A stretch of DNA of 40,069 bases from Marinibacterium sp. (GCA_017643305.1 JAEPNQ010000032.1:1-40069); one strand, 5' to 3'; counted from the first letter of the stretch, positions 24,691 to 34,976 are shown. Program-made: numbers and translations. Notes: generated by a model not told the origin, from the sequence alone.

Positions 24691-25464
24691 CTAGCCGTTC
24701 TCCTTGTTGAAATTGTAGATCACGGTCAGCCCATGCATGGTCAGGTCATCCTCAATCGTATCGAACAGGTGGTCACCCTGTTCGAAAAGCGAGGCCAGAC
24801 CGCCGGTTCCGATCACTTTCATCGGCACTCCATATTCGTCCTTGATCCGGGCAACGGTGCCTTCGATCAACCCGGTATAGCCCCAGAATACGCCAGACTG
24901 GATACAGCCCACCGTGTTGGTGCCAATCACTTTGTCAGGCTGCGAAATATCCACATGCGGCAACGCCGCAGCACCGGAATGCAGCGCTTCAAGGCTCAGG
25001 TTCACGCCCGGCGCAATCACCCCGCCGACATAGGCACCATCTTCGGCCACCACGTCAAAGTTCGTTGCGGTGCCGAAATCAACCACCACCGAATTGCCCC
25101 CGTGCCGGTCAAAGGCCGCCGCCGCATTGGCCAGCCGGTCAGGTCCCGGCTGCGTGCCCGCATCCACGCGCGGAACATGAGGCAGCAAGCAGTCTGGCTT
25201 GCCAACCACCATAGGCCGGCAACCAAAAAACCGATCGGCAAAGACCCTTAGGTTGAACACCACGCGCGGCACCGTGGAGGAAATAATTACATCGGTGATG
25301 TCTGCCTCAATCCCGTAGTGATTGATCAGCGTCGAATACCACGTGAAATACGCATCCGCCGTACGGGCGTGGTGGGTGGAGGTACGCAGCGTGCACAGGA
25401 ACCGGGTGCCGTCCCAGATGGAAAACACAGTGTTGGTGTTGCCGCAGTCAATCGCCAGAAGCAT
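24691..25464 (-). CDS. coaX: Type III pantothenate kinase
   Basis: First enzyme of coenzyme A synthesis, phosphorylating pantothenate; the type III form is not inhibited by CoA and needs a monovalent cation. The 257-aa protein shows the acetate/sugar kinase-actin fold motifs: DCGNTNT at 6-12 (phosphate 1), GPDRLANA at 107-114, and VDFGTATNFD at 128-137 with catalytic Asp129, followed by GGVIAPGV and GTGGLA. GAGGAGG stands seven bases before the ATG. It lies between birA and RNase J with small gaps and is probably transcribed with the nuo genes. Confidence 0.95.
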   Translation of the reverse strand: MLLAIDCGNTNTVFSIWDGTRFLCTLRTSTHHARTADAYFTWYSTLINHYGIEADITDVIISSTVPRVVFNLRVFADRFFGCRPMVVGKPDCLLPHVPRVDAGTQPGPDRLANAAAAFDRHGGNSVVVDFGTATNFDVVAEDGAYVGGVIAPGVNLSLEALHSGAAALPHVDISQPDKVIGTNTVGCIQSGVFWGYTGLIEGTVARIKDEYGVPMKVIGTGGLASLFEQGDHLFDTIEDDLTMHGLTVIYNFNKENG

Positions 25465-25476
25465 GGGTTGGCCTCC

Positions 25477-26226
25477 TCAGAAAAAAATGTCCGCCGCCGG
25501 GATGTTGACCCGGCCGCGGGCGGTGGTGAGGACCAGGTTGCCGCTGTCATCCAGCGTTTCAAAGGTCCCAGTGGTTTCAGAATTCCCCGTACGGGCGGTG
25601 ATAACCTTTCCCCGCCGCGCAGCGCGGTCCATCCACGCAGTGCGGATCGGGGCAAAGCCAAATTGCGTGAACTGAGACTCATAGCGGGCATAGGCTGCGG
25701 CCAGATGGGTCAGAAACGTCTCCGGGTCCACCAGCGATCCGGTTTCCGAAAGAAGCGAGACAGGACGCACCGCACCGGGCTCCACCGCGTCAGCGCTGGG
25801 TGCAGAACGCAGGTTCACGCCGATGCCGATAGCAAGGTAATCCAGCCGCGCAGCCTGACCCACGCTTTCCAACAGAATACCGCTCAGCTTGCCGCCGTTG
25901 AGCAGGATGTCATTGGGCCATTTCAGTGCCAAACCTTCGCTGCGCCCGGTCACACCCTGGCAAGCGTCGTGAACGGCCAAGGCGGTGACAAAACTACGCT
26001 GCGCCGCCAGCGCGGGGGGTTCATCGGGGCGCAGGACCAGGGTCGCCGCAAAGTTGCCCTCCGGATCAGCCCAGGCCCGGCCCCGTCGTCCACGCCCGGC
26101 CGTCTGGCGCAGACTGAGGATCCATTCAGGGCCCGGCAAAAAAGGCGCGATGCGTGCCGCTTCGCTTAGTGTGCTGTCGACCTCGTCCAGCACACGCCGT
26201 CCGTACCCTTCCGGCCACTCAGCCAT
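25477..26226 (-). CDS. birA: Biotin--protein ligase
   Basis: Attaches biotin to acetyl-CoA carboxylase and related carboxylases through biotinyl-5'-AMP. The catalytic domain is complete: QTAGRGRRGRAW at 41-52, KWPNDILLNGGKLSGIL at 102-118, and a small C-terminal SH3-like domain. There is no N-terminal helix-turn-helix, so it is a monofunctional ligase, not a BirA repressor. The 249-aa start at MAEWPEGY (26226) is preferred; an ATG at 26235 falls inside the dispersed intergenic repeat and has no better ribosome-binding site. The gene follows nuoN, as in other Rhodobacterales and Paracoccus, and precedes coaX by 12 bp. Confidence 0.92.
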   Translation of the reverse strand: MAEWPEGYGRRVLDEVDSTLSEAARIAPFLPGPEWILSLRQTAGRGRRGRAWADPEGNFAATLVLRPDEPPALAAQRSFVTALAVHDACQGVTGRSEGLALKWPNDILLNGGKLSGILLESVGQAARLDYLAIGIGVNLRSAPSADAVEPGAVRPVSLLSETGSLVDPETFLTHLAAAYARYESQFTQFGFAPIRTAWMDRAARRGKVITARTGNSETTGTFETLDDSGNLVLTTARGRVNIPAADIFF

Positions 26227-26235
26227 GGTCTTCAT

Positions 26236-26308
26236 CTTTGCAGAAATACTCCCGCCGGAGGCCGTTTTCTTTGAAAGAAAACGGACCGGAAACTTTGCGA
26301 GCTTCCGG
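26236..26308. repeat. Dispersed repeat with two hairpins between nuoN and birA
   Basis: A perfect 10-bp stem with 3-base loop (ccgttttctt/aagaaaacgg, 26262-26284) is followed by a second, weaker one (ccggaa 26286-26291 with ttccgg 26303-26308). On the minus strand the birA side reads ggcgggagtatttctgc, the roseobacter-type repeat core. No T-run follows, so read-through into birA is expected, but such stems may stabilise the nuo mRNA 3' end. Confidence 0.65.
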
Positions 26309-26319
26309 GTTCCGACAGG

Positions 26320-27762
26320 TCAGTTGACCAAAACCGCCGCGGCGGCCGCCGCGGCGCCTTCCACGCCAAACATGTTCACGATCCCGACCACCATAGCGAC
26401 TGCCGAAATCATAAGCAGGCCCCACAGCACTGGCGGGTTGGTGCGATCCAGCGCTTCGCGCTCTTCACCGAAATACATGTAATAAACGATGCGCAGATAG
26501 TAGAACGCCCCAATAACAGAGGCGACCACACCAGCAACCGCAAGCCACGCCAGCCCACCTTCATAAGCAGCGCGCAACACGTAAAGCTTGCCAAAGAAGC
26601 CCAACATCGGCGGTACACCGGCCAGCGAGAACAGCAGCACCAGCATGGCCAGCGCCTTGCCCGGTTCCGCCTTGGAATACATGTTTAGAGCGTCGATATC
26701 GACAACAGGTGCACCATCGCGTTCCATCATCAGGATGAACGCGAATGTACCAACATTCATAGTCACGTAGATCGCCATGTAGATCAGCATCGCCTGCACG
26801 CCCAGCTCGGTCCCCGAAGCGAGGCCCATCAGTGCGTAGCCCATATGGGCGATGGACGAATAGGCCATCAGGCGTTTGATGTTGCGTTGGCCAATGGCGG
26901 CCACAGCGCCGAGGAACATGCTGAGCAGCGACAGCAGCGCGATGATCTGGGACCAGTCCGCAACAGCCCCGTCGAACGCGTCAAACAGCACGCGGGCAAA
27001 AAGCCCCATCGCGGCAACCTTGGGCGCGGTGGCAAAGAACGCGGTGATCGGTGTGGGCGAACCTTCGTACACGTCCGGGGTCCACATGTGGAAGGGCACA
27101 GCAGAGACCTTGAACGCCAATCCCGCCACCAGGAACACGATGCCGAACAGCAGGCCCAGAGACACCTGCCCATGCTCTGCCGTTTGCACGATGCCCGAGA
27201 ACAGCGTGGTTCCGGAATAGCCATAAACCAAAGACGCCCCATAGAGCAGCAGGCCGGAGCTGAGCGCGCCCAGCACGAAATACTTCAGGCCAGCTTCCGT
27301 GGATTTCACGCTGTCTCGGCGCAGGGCGGCGACGACGTACAAAGCCAGCGATTGAAGTTCCAGCCCCATGTACAGCGCGATCAGGTCACCCGCGCTGACC
27401 ATCATCATCATGCCAACGGCCGCCAGAGCCACCAGCAGCGGGTATTCAAACCGCAGCAAGTCGCGGCGCGCCATGTATTCCTGACTCATCAAAAGGACAG
27501 CAGCCGCGGACAGCAGGATCGTGACCTTGGCAAAGCGCGAAAACCCGTCATCGACGAACATGCCGTTGAAGGCGATGTTTGTGCCGTCTCCGCTCATCCC
27601 GATCCAGACGCCAACGGCGGCCATCAGGGCGGAGGTGACCCAGACCAGAAGTGGCCCCAGCTTGTCCTTGCCCGCATAGGCCGCGCCAACCAGCGCGAAC
27701 AGAGCAAAGACAGACAGAACGATCTCTGGCAGGATGATGTTCAGATCGGACCCGATCGTCAT
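26320..27762 (-). CDS. nuoN: NADH-quinone oxidoreductase subunit N
   Basis: Antiporter-like membrane subunit (480 aa) of complex I, one of three proton-pumping modules. Almost wholly hydrophobic with about 14 predicted helices, it carries the Lys- and Glu-containing transmembrane motifs of the Mrp-like family, e.g. [34 protein letters not shown] and [17 protein letters not shown]. It ends in an alanine run ([13 protein letters not shown]). AGGAG before ATG 27762 supports the start. It is the last nuo gene; 13 bp separate it from nuoM and birA follows. Confidence 0.96.
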   Translation of the reverse strand: MTIGSDLNIILPEIVLSVFALFALVGAAYAGKDKLGPLLVWVTSALMAAVGVWIGMSGDGTNIAFNGMFVDDGFSRFAKVTILLSAAAVLLMSQEYMARRDLLRFEYPLLVALAAVGMMMMVSAGDLIALYMGLELQSLALYVVAALRRDSVKSTEAGLKYFVLGALSSGLLLYGASLVYGYSGTTLFSGIVQTAEHGQVSLGLLFGIVFLVAGLAFKVSAVPFHMWTPDVYEGSPTPITAFFATAPKVAAMGLFARVLFDAFDGAVADWSQIIALLSLLSMFLGAVAAIGQRNIKRLMAYSSIAHMGYALMGLASGTELGVQAMLIYMAIYVTMNVGTFAFILMMERDGAPVVDIDALNMYSKAEPGKALAMLVLLFSLAGVPPMLGFFGKLYVLRAAYEGGLAWLAVAGVVASVIGAFYYLRIVYYMYFGEEREALDRTNPPVLWGLLMISAVAMVVGIVNMFGVEGAAAAAAAVLVN

Positions 27763-27775
27763 GTGCCCGCGCTCC

Positions 27776-29320
27776 TTAGTTCGAGGCGTGCTGGGTGGCG
27801 GCTTCTGCCGCGGCCAGCGCCGTGTCGTAGTGGGATTTCAGGGCCGCCGTGGCCGGGCCGATCACATCGGTGATTAGCGCCGGGTAGACACCCAGCAAAA
27901 TGGTCATCACGATCAGCGGCGCGAAAGTCACCTTTTCCCGCATCGACATGTCGTTGATGGTTTTCAGGCTTTCTTTGATCAGGTCACCGAACACGACCCG
28001 GCGATAGAGCCAAAGCGCGTAAGCGGCTGAGAAGATCACACCGGAACAGGCAACTGCGGTGACCCAGGTATTAACCGGGAAGGTGCCCATCAGCGTCAGG
28101 AATTCACCAACAAACCCGGATGTGCCCGGCAGGCCCACATTGGCCATGGTGAACAGCATGAACACCAGCGCATAGGCGGGCATCCGGTTCACTAGACCAC
28201 CATAAGCATCGATATCGCGTGTGTGCATCCGGTCATAGATCACACCAACACACAGGAACAGCGCGGCGGAAATGAAGCCGTGGCTGAGCATCTGGAAAAT
28301 CGCACCATCCAGCCCCTGCTGGGTGGTGGCAAAGATCCCCATGGTTACAAAGCCCATATGAGCGACTGAAGAATAAGCGATCAGTTTCTTCATGTCTTCT
28401 TGCACTAGCGCGACCAGCGAGGTGTAGACAATGGCGATGGCCGACATCCACAGAACCAGCGGCGTCATCACTTCGGACCCCACAGGGAACATCGGGATGG
28501 AAAACCGCAGGAAGCCGTAGCCGCCCATTTTCAGCAGGATCGCGGCCAGCACGACAGAGCCCGCTGTGGGCGCTTGCACGTGTGCGTCGGGCAGCCAGGT
28601 GTGCACCGGCCACATCGGCATTTTCACCGCGAAGCTGGCGAAGAACGCCAGGAACATCAGCGTCTGCATGCCTCCCACGATCTGGATGCCGAGGAGCGAG
28701 AAGGTTTCAAACGCAAATTCATGCGTCAGCAGCGCTTCGATATCCGTGGTGCCTGCGTCCGAATACATCGCCACCATGGCGACTAGCATCAGGACTGAAC
28801 CCAGGAAGGTGTAGAGGAAGAACTTGAAGCTGGCATAGATCCGGTTCGCCCCACCCCAGATGCCAATGATCAGGAACATCGGGATCAGACCAGCTTCGAA
28901 GAACAGGTAGAACAGCACCAGGTCCAGCGCCATGAACACGCCCAGCATCAGCGTTTCCAGCATCAGAAAGGCGATCATGTATTCCTTGACACGGGTGGTC
29001 ACACCCCAGCTGGCCAGGATCGTAAGAGGCATGATGAACGTGGTCAGCATAACAAACAGCACGCTGATGCCATCGACGCCCATCTTGTATTTCAGGCCCA
29101 CAAGCCATTCGCCCTCTTCGACGAACTGGAAGCCTGTGTTGCTGGCGTCGAACTGGGTCAGGATGCCCAAGCTAATGATGAAGGTCACCGTGGTCGTGAC
29201 CAGCGCGAACCGTTTGGCATTCAGCTGCGCGGCATCATCATCGCCCCGCAGGAACAGGGCCATGATCAGCGCGGCCAGCGCCGGGATGAAACAGACGGCA
29301 GAGAGAAGATAGCCGCTCAT
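27776..29320 (-). CDS. nuoM: NADH-quinone oxidoreductase subunit M
   Basis: Second antiporter-like subunit (514 aa) of complex I. Characteristic segments are [40 protein letters not shown] and [20 protein letters not shown], bearing the Glu, Lys and His residues implicated in proton movement. GGAGGAG stands six bases before its ATG, which overlaps the nuoL stop by one base, so the two are coupled. The C-terminus ends in an Ala-rich charged tail. Length is normal and nothing is missing. Confidence 0.96.
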   Translation of the reverse strand: MSGYLLSAVCFIPALAALIMALFLRGDDDAAQLNAKRFALVTTTVTFIISLGILTQFDASNTGFQFVEEGEWLVGLKYKMGVDGISVLFVMLTTFIMPLTILASWGVTTRVKEYMIAFLMLETLMLGVFMALDLVLFYLFFEAGLIPMFLIIGIWGGANRIYASFKFFLYTFLGSVLMLVAMVAMYSDAGTTDIEALLTHEFAFETFSLLGIQIVGGMQTLMFLAFFASFAVKMPMWPVHTWLPDAHVQAPTAGSVVLAAILLKMGGYGFLRFSIPMFPVGSEVMTPLVLWMSAIAIVYTSLVALVQEDMKKLIAYSSVAHMGFVTMGIFATTQQGLDGAIFQMLSHGFISAALFLCVGVIYDRMHTRDIDAYGGLVNRMPAYALVFMLFTMANVGLPGTSGFVGEFLTLMGTFPVNTWVTAVACSGVIFSAAYALWLYRRVVFGDLIKESLKTINDMSMREKVTFAPLIVMTILLGVYPALITDVIGPATAALKSHYDTALAAAEAATQHASN

Positions 29321-31449
29321 CAGTTTGCTCCTCCGCCCAGGGTCATCCAGGTGACAAAGGCTGCGATGCCAATCACCATCCAGAAGGCGTACGTGAAGAT
29401 GTATCCGGACTGGGCCCGGCCAGCGAGCCGGGTGAAGAACGGGACGATCCCCATAGCCACGCCGTTGAGGAACCCGTCAATGATACTGCCATCCCCGCCC
29501 TTCCACAGCAGGCGGCCCAGCGCCTTTATCGGCCCGACAATGACCGCGTCATAGAGTTCGTCGAAATACCACTTGTTCTTGAGGAACAGGTAGAGCGGAC
29601 GCTGATTTTCCGCCAACCGTTTGGGCAGCGCCGGGTTCACGATGTAGAAGAGATAGGCCAGCGCGAGGCCCAGCACCATCGCGATGAAGGGCGAAACCTT
29701 GACCCATTTTGGCGCGGCGTGCGCGTCGTCCAGCACGTGATTGTCGGGCGCCATGTACAGTGCGCCTTCGCCCAGCTTGCCGACAAAGGCATAGTGATGG
29801 TCGCCACCATAAGCCTTGTCGCCGCCGTGATCGTCATCCTTGGCCTTACCATGGTCATCCGCCTTGGCGTGATCATCGCCATTAGTTGCGTCCTTAGCGT
29901 GATCGTCCGCATGCGCTTCGGCCACGGGGATGCCGTAGAATTTGCCAACCTGATCGGCATGGCCAAAGAACTGGTTATACCAGATCATCCCGGCAAACAC
30001 CGCGCCCAGCGACAGCACGCCCAGCGGGATCAGCATAACCATCGGGCTTTCATGCGCATGTTCATGCGTGTGCTTGTCGCCGCGTTCCTTGCCAAAGAAA
30101 GTCAGGAAAATCAGCCGCCAAGAATAGAAGCTGGTCATAAACGCGGCAATCACCAGCGCCCAGAAGCCGAAGCCGGACCCGCCGGCATAGGCGCTTTCTA
30201 TGATCGCGTCCTTGGACAGGAAGCCGGCAAAGCCAATCGTGGTCAGCGGGATACCGACACCGGTGATGGCCAGCGTGCCAATCATCATCGCCCAGAAGGT
30301 ATAGGGGATCTTCTTACGCAAGTTGCCGTAGTTCATCATGTCCTGTTCGTGGTGCATCGCATGGATGACCGACCCAGCCCCGAGGAACAACAGCGCCTTG
30401 AAGAAGGCGTGGGTAAACAGGTGGAACATGGCCGCCGAATACATGCCCACGCCGGCGGCAACAAACATGTAACCCAGCTGCGAACAGGTCGAATAAGCGA
30501 TCACGCGCTTAATGTCGGTCTGCACCAGACCCACGGTCGCCGCAAAGAACGCGGTCGCGGCGCCCATCACCGTGATAAAGGCGGTCGCGTGTGGTGCGAA
30601 TTCCATGATCGGCGACATGCGGCAGACCAGGAACACACCGGCAGTCACCATGGTTGCGGCGTGGATCAGGGCGGACACCGGGGTCGGACCTTCCATCGCG
30701 TCCGGCAGCCAGGTGTGCAAGAGCAGTTGCGCCGATTTCCCCATCGCGCCGATGAATAGCAGAAAGGCCACGATCTCGACCGCGTTCCATTCGCTCCACA
30801 GGAAGGTGACCCGGGTTTCTGCCAGCGTCGGCGCAGAGGCAAAGATGTCGGAGAAATTGATGCTGTCAGTCAGGAAGAACAGCGCGAAGATCCCCAGCGC
30901 AAAGCCGAAATCGCCGACGCGATTGACCACAAATGCCTTGATCGCTGCCGCATTGGCAGACGGTTTACGATAATAAAAGCCGATCAGCAGGTAGGAGGCG
31001 ACGCCTACGCCTTCCCAGCCAAAGAACATCTGCACAAGGTTGTCGGACGTAATCAGCGCAAGCATGGCAAAGGTAAAGAAGGACAGATAGGCAAAGAAGC
31101 GCGGCTTGTAGCTTTCGCCTTCATTCCACTGCGGGTCATGGTCCATGTAGCCAAAGCTGTAGAGATGGACCAGCGCGGACACGGTGGTGACCACAATCAG
31201 CATGATCGCCGTCAGCCGGTCCAGCCGGATCGCCCAGTCGGTGGCCAGCGTGCCGCTTTCGATAAAGCGCATTACGGGGATTTGCTGGGTCACCCCATCA
31301 AAGGAAAAGAAAACGACCCAGCTGAGCAGGCAGGCCAGGAACAACAGGCCCGTCGCAGTCCACTGGGCCGCCGTTTCACCAATGATCCACCAGCCAAAAC
31401 CACAGATGATCGCGCCGATCAGCGGCGCAAAGAGGATGATGGTTTCCAT
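29320..31449 (-). CDS. nuoL: NADH-quinone oxidoreductase subunit L
   Basis: Largest antiporter-like subunit (709 aa) of complex I, including the long C-terminal lateral helix that runs along the membrane arm. Core motifs include [39 protein letters not shown] and [20 protein letters not shown]. At about residues 509-553, between late membrane helices, it has an insertion very rich in His, Asp, Lys and Ala (repeated DDHAK/DDHGK units), followed by the lateral helix and a final anchor. The insertion is not needed for the core fold. The gene lies 6 bp after nuoK and overlaps nuoM by one base. Confidence 0.96.
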   Translation of the reverse strand: METIILFAPLIGAIICGFGWWIIGETAAQWTATGLLFLACLLSWVVFFSFDGVTQQIPVMRFIESGTLATDWAIRLDRLTAIMLIVVTTVSALVHLYSFGYMDHDPQWNEGESYKPRFFAYLSFFTFAMLALITSDNLVQMFFGWEGVGVASYLLIGFYYRKPSANAAAIKAFVVNRVGDFGFALGIFALFFLTDSINFSDIFASAPTLAETRVTFLWSEWNAVEIVAFLLFIGAMGKSAQLLLHTWLPDAMEGPTPVSALIHAATMVTAGVFLVCRMSPIMEFAPHATAFITVMGAATAFFAATVGLVQTDIKRVIAYSTCSQLGYMFVAAGVGMYSAAMFHLFTHAFFKALLFLGAGSVIHAMHHEQDMMNYGNLRKKIPYTFWAMMIGTLAITGVGIPLTTIGFAGFLSKDAIIESAYAGGSGFGFWALVIAAFMTSFYSWRLIFLTFFGKERGDKHTHEHAHESPMVMLIPLGVLSLGAVFAGMIWYNQFFGHADQVGKFYGIPVAEAHADDHAKDATNGDDHAKADDHGKAKDDDHGGDKAYGGDHHYAFVGKLGEGALYMAPDNHVLDDAHAAPKWVKVSPFIAMVLGLALAYLFYIVNPALPKRLAENQRPLYLFLKNKWYFDELYDAVIVGPIKALGRLLWKGGDGSIIDGFLNGVAMGIVPFFTRLAGRAQSGYIFTYAFWMVIGIAAFVTWMTLGGGAN

Positions 31450-31455
31450 TTGCGA

Positions 31456-31761
31456 TCAGCCCTTCATCACGTTGACGTCTTCGACGTCAATAGTGCCGCG
31501 GTTGCGGAAGAAACAAACAAGGATGGCCAGGCCAATCGCGGCCTCGGCGGCGGCCACGGTCAGCACAAAGAGCGTAAAGACCTGCCCGACGAGATCGCCG
31601 AGAAAGGCGGAAAAGGCCACGAGATTGATGTTCACCGCCAGCAGCATCAGCTCGATGCTCATCAGCAGGATGATCACGTTCTTGCGGTTCAGGAAAAGCC
31701 CAAAAATGCCGATGACGAAGAGTGTCGCCGCCACCGTCAGGTAATGTTCCAATCCGATCAT
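31456..31761 (-). CDS. nuoK: NADH-quinone oxidoreductase subunit K
   Basis: Small three-helix membrane subunit (101 aa), the MrpC-like part of the proton path. Conserved Glu in [16 protein letters not shown] and in [12 protein letters not shown] are both present. Normal length. GGGACAG upstream of ATG 31761 can serve as ribosome-binding site. It is preceded by a 146-bp gap after nuoJ, unusual in this tightly packed operon, which may hold a short ORF overlapping its start. Confidence 0.96.
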   Translation of the reverse strand: MIGLEHYLTVAATLFVIGIFGLFLNRKNVIILLMSIELMLLAVNINLVAFSAFLGDLVGQVFTLFVLTVAAAEAAIGLAILVCFFRNRGTIDVEDVNVMKG

Positions 31762-31883
31762 CTGTATCTGTCCCGTTTCGTTCTTGGGGCTCTGGAATCT
31801 TGCAAAGAGTCTTGGCCGCTTTCTTTCGCAGAAATCGGCGTCAGCCGGTTCCCCTGGGGCTTGTATTTCTGTCCCGAAGCCAT
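31758..31883 (-). CDS. Possible 41-aa ORF upstream of nuoK
   Basis: In the nuoJ-nuoK gap an ATG at 31883 opens a frame [20 protein letters not shown] and onward, basic and polar, 41 residues, whose TGA overlaps the nuoK ATG as ATGA, like coupled genes here. There is no clear ribosome-binding site and no recognised family, and part of the stretch resembles intergenic repeat sequence. It may be only an untranslated leader. Confidence 0.2.
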   Translation of the reverse strand: MASGQKYKPQGNRLTPISAKESGQDSLQDSRAPRTKRDRYR

Positions 31884-31907
31884 TTCATTTCAATCAGTTC
31901 CAGCACG

Positions 31908-32510
31908 TCACAGCCCCTCGCCCGGTTTAACGTCCTTCAGTTCCATCGCCTTGGCCGGATCGCGGTAGATCTGAGCCAGAATGTCCTGCCGCTTCACATC
32001 TGTCCGGTGGCGCAGCGTCAGTACGATGGCTCCGATCATCGCCACCAACAGGATCAGGCCCGACAGCTGGAACAGGAGGAAATACTGGTCATAGAGGATT
32101 GCGCCTAGCGCTTCGGTGTTGTGCTTGTCCACAGGCGTGACCTGCGCGCGCAGGCCGTCTGCGGCCGGGTTGGTTTCCCAAGCACCATAGGCCATCACGA
32201 ATTGCATCAGGATCACCACGCCTATCAGCAATGCCAGCGGCATGTATTTGGCCATCTCTGCCTTCAGTTCGGCAAAATCAACGTCGAGCATCATTACGAC
32301 GAACAGGAACAGAACGGCCACCGCGCCAACATACACCACGATCATCAGCATCGCGACAAATTCGGCCCCGAGCAGCACGAACAGTCCCGACGACGACAGG
32401 AAGGCCAGAATAAGCCACAGGACCGAATGCACCGGGTTGCGGCTGATCACGGTAAAGAACCCGCCTGCCACGACACATATTGCAAATAGGTAAAAGGCAA
32501 AGGCGCTCAT
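31908..32510 (-). CDS. nuoJ: NADH-quinone oxidoreductase subunit J
   Basis: Membrane subunit J (200 aa) of complex I with five predicted helices. [20 protein letters not shown] and [21 protein letters not shown] are the family hallmark, including the helix with a pi-bulge that couples quinone reduction to pumping. A hydrophilic loop follows the fourth helix and the C-terminal tail is charged. Its ATG overlaps the stop of the carboxymuconolactone-decarboxylase-like gene as ATGA, showing that gene is an integral part of the operon. Confidence 0.95.
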   Translation of the reverse strand: MSAFAFYLFAICVVAGGFFTVISRNPVHSVLWLILAFLSSSGLFVLLGAEFVAMLMIVVYVGAVAVLFLFVVMMLDVDFAELKAEMAKYMPLALLIGVVILMQFVMAYGAWETNPAADGLRAQVTPVDKHNTEALGAILYDQYFLLFQLSGLILLVAMIGAIVLTLRHRTDVKRQDILAQIYRDPAKAMELKDVKPGEGL

Positions 32511-32917
32511 GACTTGTCCCCTTCGTCATCGCCCAAGGCGTCCTTGGCCAGATCGAGAGCCCGGCTCATTGCCGGGATACCGGCAAACACGGACATCTGG
32601 CCGATCGTTTCCACAATTTCTTGCCGCCGGGCCCCGGCTTCCAGCGCATGGCGCATGATCTGGCGAACGGCGCTCTCGTTCTGTGCACCCTGCATTGTCA
32701 GCCCCGCCAGCGTCAGTAGAAGACGCGTCTTGGCATCCAAACCCTCGGTGTTGACCTTGTTTCCGAACCAGACCTCCATCAGTTCCTTGGGCATGGTCGG
32801 CCAGAGTTTTTCAAATTCCTTCGGAGAAAAGCTTTCCAGCGCGGGATTGAAGGCTTTCGCCATCTCCTGCGCCTGGGCCATCATCGCCTCGAACGGATTG
32901 AGCGGGTTATCAGGCAT
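32507..32917 (-). CDS. Cys-free carboxymuconolactone decarboxylase-like protein in the nuo operon
   Basis: Soluble helical protein (136 aa) of the CMD/AhpD-like fold: [43 protein letters not shown] and [15 protein letters not shown] match the family core. It has no cysteine at all, so it cannot be an AhpD-type peroxidase, and its acidic C-terminus (GDDEGDKS) and N-terminal amphipathic region differ from dedicated decarboxylases. The start at 32917 has GGAG eight bases upstream; an upstream in-frame ATG at 32974 lies in the hairpin region. Being coupled to nuoJ and placed between nuoI and nuoJ suggests a role linked to complex I, but none is known. Confidence 0.75.
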   Translation of the reverse strand: MPDNPLNPFEAMMAQAQEMAKAFNPALESFSPKEFEKLWPTMPKELMEVWFGNKVNTEGLDAKTRLLLTLAGLTMQGAQNESAVRQIMRHALEAGARRQEIVETIGQMSVFAGIPAMSRALDLAKDALGDDEGDKS

Positions 32918-32956
32918 CACACGGTCTCCGTCCCAAGACTTCTCAACAAAGCCCTG

Positions 32957-32981
32957 GCAAAAGTTTCTAGACAACTTTTGC
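32957..32981 (-). repeat. Palindrome between nuoI and the CMD-like gene
   Basis: gcaaaagtt and aacttttgc form a 9-bp perfect stem around a 7-base loop containing ctaga. It lies 40 bp before the CMD-like start codon, within the mRNA. No T-run follows on the minus strand. It may be an mRNA processing or protection element, or an operator; unassigned. Confidence 0.55.
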
Positions 32982-32990
32982 GGGTGCTGG

Positions 32991-33485
32991 TCATCGGTAC
33001 GGCGCGTCTACTTCGAGGTTGCGGGCAATCTCGGCTTCCCAGCGTTCGCCGTTCTCCAGCAGCTTTTCCTTATTGTAGAACAGCTCTTCGCGGGTTTCTG
33101 TCGAAAACTCGAAATTCGGACCTTCGACAATGGCATCCACCGGGCAGGCTTCCTGACAGAAGCCACAATATATGCACTTGGTCATGTCGATGTCATAGCG
33201 CGTGGTCCGGCGTGAACCGTCTTCGCGCGGCTCAGCATCGATGGTGATCGCCTGTGCCGGGCAGATCGCTTCGCAAAGCTTGCAGGCGATACAGCGTTCT
33301 TCGCCGTTCGGATAGCGGCGCAGCGCATGTTCACCACGGAACCTTGGGCTCAGCGGGCCTTTTTCGTGCGGATAGTTAATCGTGGCCTTGGGCGCGAAGA
33401 AATACTTCATGCCCAGTTTGAAGCCTTTGAAAAAATCCGCCAGCAGGAAGTATTTCGCGGCGCGGGTGTAGTCGATCTGGGTCAT
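32991..33485 (-). CDS. nuoI: NADH-quinone oxidoreductase subunit I
   Basis: Peripheral-arm iron-sulfur subunit (164 aa) carrying clusters N6a and N6b. Two ferredoxin motifs are complete: C65-x2-C68-x2-C71-x3-C75 ([14 protein letters not shown]) and C104-x2-C107-x2-C110-x3-C114 ([14 protein letters not shown]). An N-terminal amphipathic helix ([19 protein letters not shown]) lies along the membrane. ATG 33485 has GGGAG eight bases upstream; five extra residues from an upstream codon are unlikely. The gene lies 63 bp after nuoH. Confidence 0.96.
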   Translation of the reverse strand: MTQIDYTRAAKYFLLADFFKGFKLGMKYFFAPKATINYPHEKGPLSPRFRGEHALRRYPNGEERCIACKLCEAICPAQAITIDAEPREDGSRRTTRYDIDMTKCIYCGFCQEACPVDAIVEGPNFEFSTETREELFYNKEKLLENGERWEAEIARNLEVDAPYR

Positions 33486-33548
33486 GGGCAATGCTCCCAT
33501 TTTACCTTGCAGGGGTTTGCTCGGGTCAGGCGGTCAGACGTCATGGGC

Positions 33549-34583
33549 TTACATCCCCCACCGCGCGAAGGCGCCCCAGAACCAGCCAAACTTGGCGGCG
33601 AAGCTCACGAACACGACCCAGAACAGCGACATCGGCAGGAAAACTTTCCAGCCCAGGCGCATCAGCTGATCGTAGCGGTAGCGCGGGGTGATGGCCTTGA
33701 CCATCGAGAAGACGAAGAACACCAGCAGCATCTTCATCACCATCCACAGGATACCATCGGGCAGCCCGGGGATCGGCGACAGCCACCCGCCGAAGAACAG
33801 CAGAGACACCAGCGCGCACATCAGCACGACAGCCACCAGTTCGCCGATCATGAATAGCAGGAACGGGGTGGAGGAATATTCCACCTGATAGCCCGCCACC
33901 AGTTCCGATTCAGCTTCAGGAAGGTCGAACGGCGGGCGGTTGGTTTCGGCGAGCGCCGAGATGAAGAACAGGAACAGCATCGGCAGATGCGGCAGCCAAT
34001 ACCAGTTGAACAGGCCGAGGTTACCATCCTGCGCTTTTACGATATCCCCAAAGTTCATGGAGCCGGTGGAGATGATCACACCGATGATGATCAGGCCGAT
34101 GGACACTTCATAGGAGATCATCTGCGCCGCCGATCGGAGCGAGCCGAGGAACGGATATTTGGAGTTCGAGGCCCAGCCACCCATGATGATGCCGTACACT
34201 TCAAGCGAGGAAATGGCGAAGACGTAGAGGATGGCGACGTTGATATCCGCCAGCACCCAGCCATCGTTGAACGGGATCACCGCCCAGGCAACCAGCGCCA
34301 TGACCAGGCTGATCATCGGGGCGAGGAAATAAACCGCGCGGTCGGCACCCGCGGGCACGACAATTTCTTTCACGATGTATTTCAGGAAGTCCGCGAAACT
34401 CTGAAGCAGGCCATAGACACCAACCACGTTTGGTCCGCGCCGCATCTGGACCGCGGCCCAGATTTTGCGGTCGGCATACATCAGGAAGGCCAGCGCAACG
34501 AGCAGCGGGACCACAACCAACAGAATCTGGGCAACGACAACAATCAGGATGCCTGCCGTGGTGTTGGAAAAAAACTCAGCCAT
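33549..34583 (-). CDS. nuoH: NADH-quinone oxidoreductase subunit H
   Basis: Membrane subunit H (344 aa) forming much of the quinone chamber. The conserved loops [20 protein letters not shown] and then [20 protein letters not shown], with its Glu-rich E-channel entrance, and the C-terminal [13 protein letters not shown] segment are seen. Length and helix pattern are normal. It starts 6 bp after the small lipoprotein gene with GAGG close to the ATG. Confidence 0.96.
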   Translation of the reverse strand: MAEFFSNTTAGILIVVVAQILLVVVPLLVALAFLMYADRKIWAAVQMRRGPNVVGVYGLLQSFADFLKYIVKEIVVPAGADRAVYFLAPMISLVMALVAWAVIPFNDGWVLADINVAILYVFAISSLEVYGIIMGGWASNSKYPFLGSLRSAAQMISYEVSIGLIIIGVIISTGSMNFGDIVKAQDGNLGLFNWYWLPHLPMLFLFFISALAETNRPPFDLPEAESELVAGYQVEYSSTPFLLFMIGELVAVVLMCALVSLLFFGGWLSPIPGLPDGILWMVMKMLLVFFVFSMVKAITPRYRYDQLMRLGWKVFLPMSLFWVVFVSFAAKFGWFWGAFARWGM

Positions 34584-34589
34584 GTGTCC

Positions 34590-34976
34590 TCACACCGTGG
34601 GTATTCCATTTTCCGCACATGCCGCCACGACCACTTCGGCGTCGATCGTGCGCAGCCCCGGCGGCAGGGATGGCGAGATGGTGTAAACAGCATCTGCCGT
34701 CCAGATACCAGCCTCTTCCGTCACATTTGTGCGTAAATGACGCGCGAATCCGTATCCTCGAATCAAAGCATACTGCGCTGCAGCACACTCTGCGTATTCT
34801 GCGGCCGGTTCTGGGCTATCACCCCCACGCAAACGGGCGCCAAATTGGACCAGATCTCCGTCCAGCAGGCTGGTCTGGATGCCCAGATAATCTGACACGG
34901 CGACGATGTCCGGCCCGGTCTGGGCCAGATCACACGCGGCAAGCGGAAGGCAGATTATGACCGCGGCCCGCAGCAT
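34590..34976 (-). CDS. Small predicted lipoprotein between nuoG and nuoH
   Basis: Unrecognised protein of 128 aa. The N-terminus [15 protein letters not shown] is a lipoprotein signal peptide with lipobox LAAC; mature residues start at Cys15. The mature part has two further cysteines (YAECAAAQY and VVAACAENG), able to form a disulfide in the periplasm. It contains no other known motif. Its ATG shares one base with the nuoG stop (TAATG), and nuoH follows in 6 bp, so it is embedded in the operon. Membrane anchoring beside complex I is suggested only by context. Confidence 0.7.
   Translation of the reverse strand: MLRAAVIICLPLAACDLAQTGPDIVAVSDYLGIQTSLLDGDLVQFGARLRGGDSPEPAAEYAECAAAQYALIRGYGFARHLRTNVTEEAGIWTADAVYTISPSLPPGLRTIDAEVVVAACAENGIPTV

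Noticed and set aside
29719-30759. Long His/Arg-rich plus-strand frame opposite nuoL
   Set aside because: Antisense shadow; its His-rich composition reflects the hydrophobic nuoL codons on the other strand.
32507-32917. AhpD-type alkylhydroperoxidase
   Set aside because: The required Cys-x-x-Cys motif is absent; there is no cysteine in the protein.
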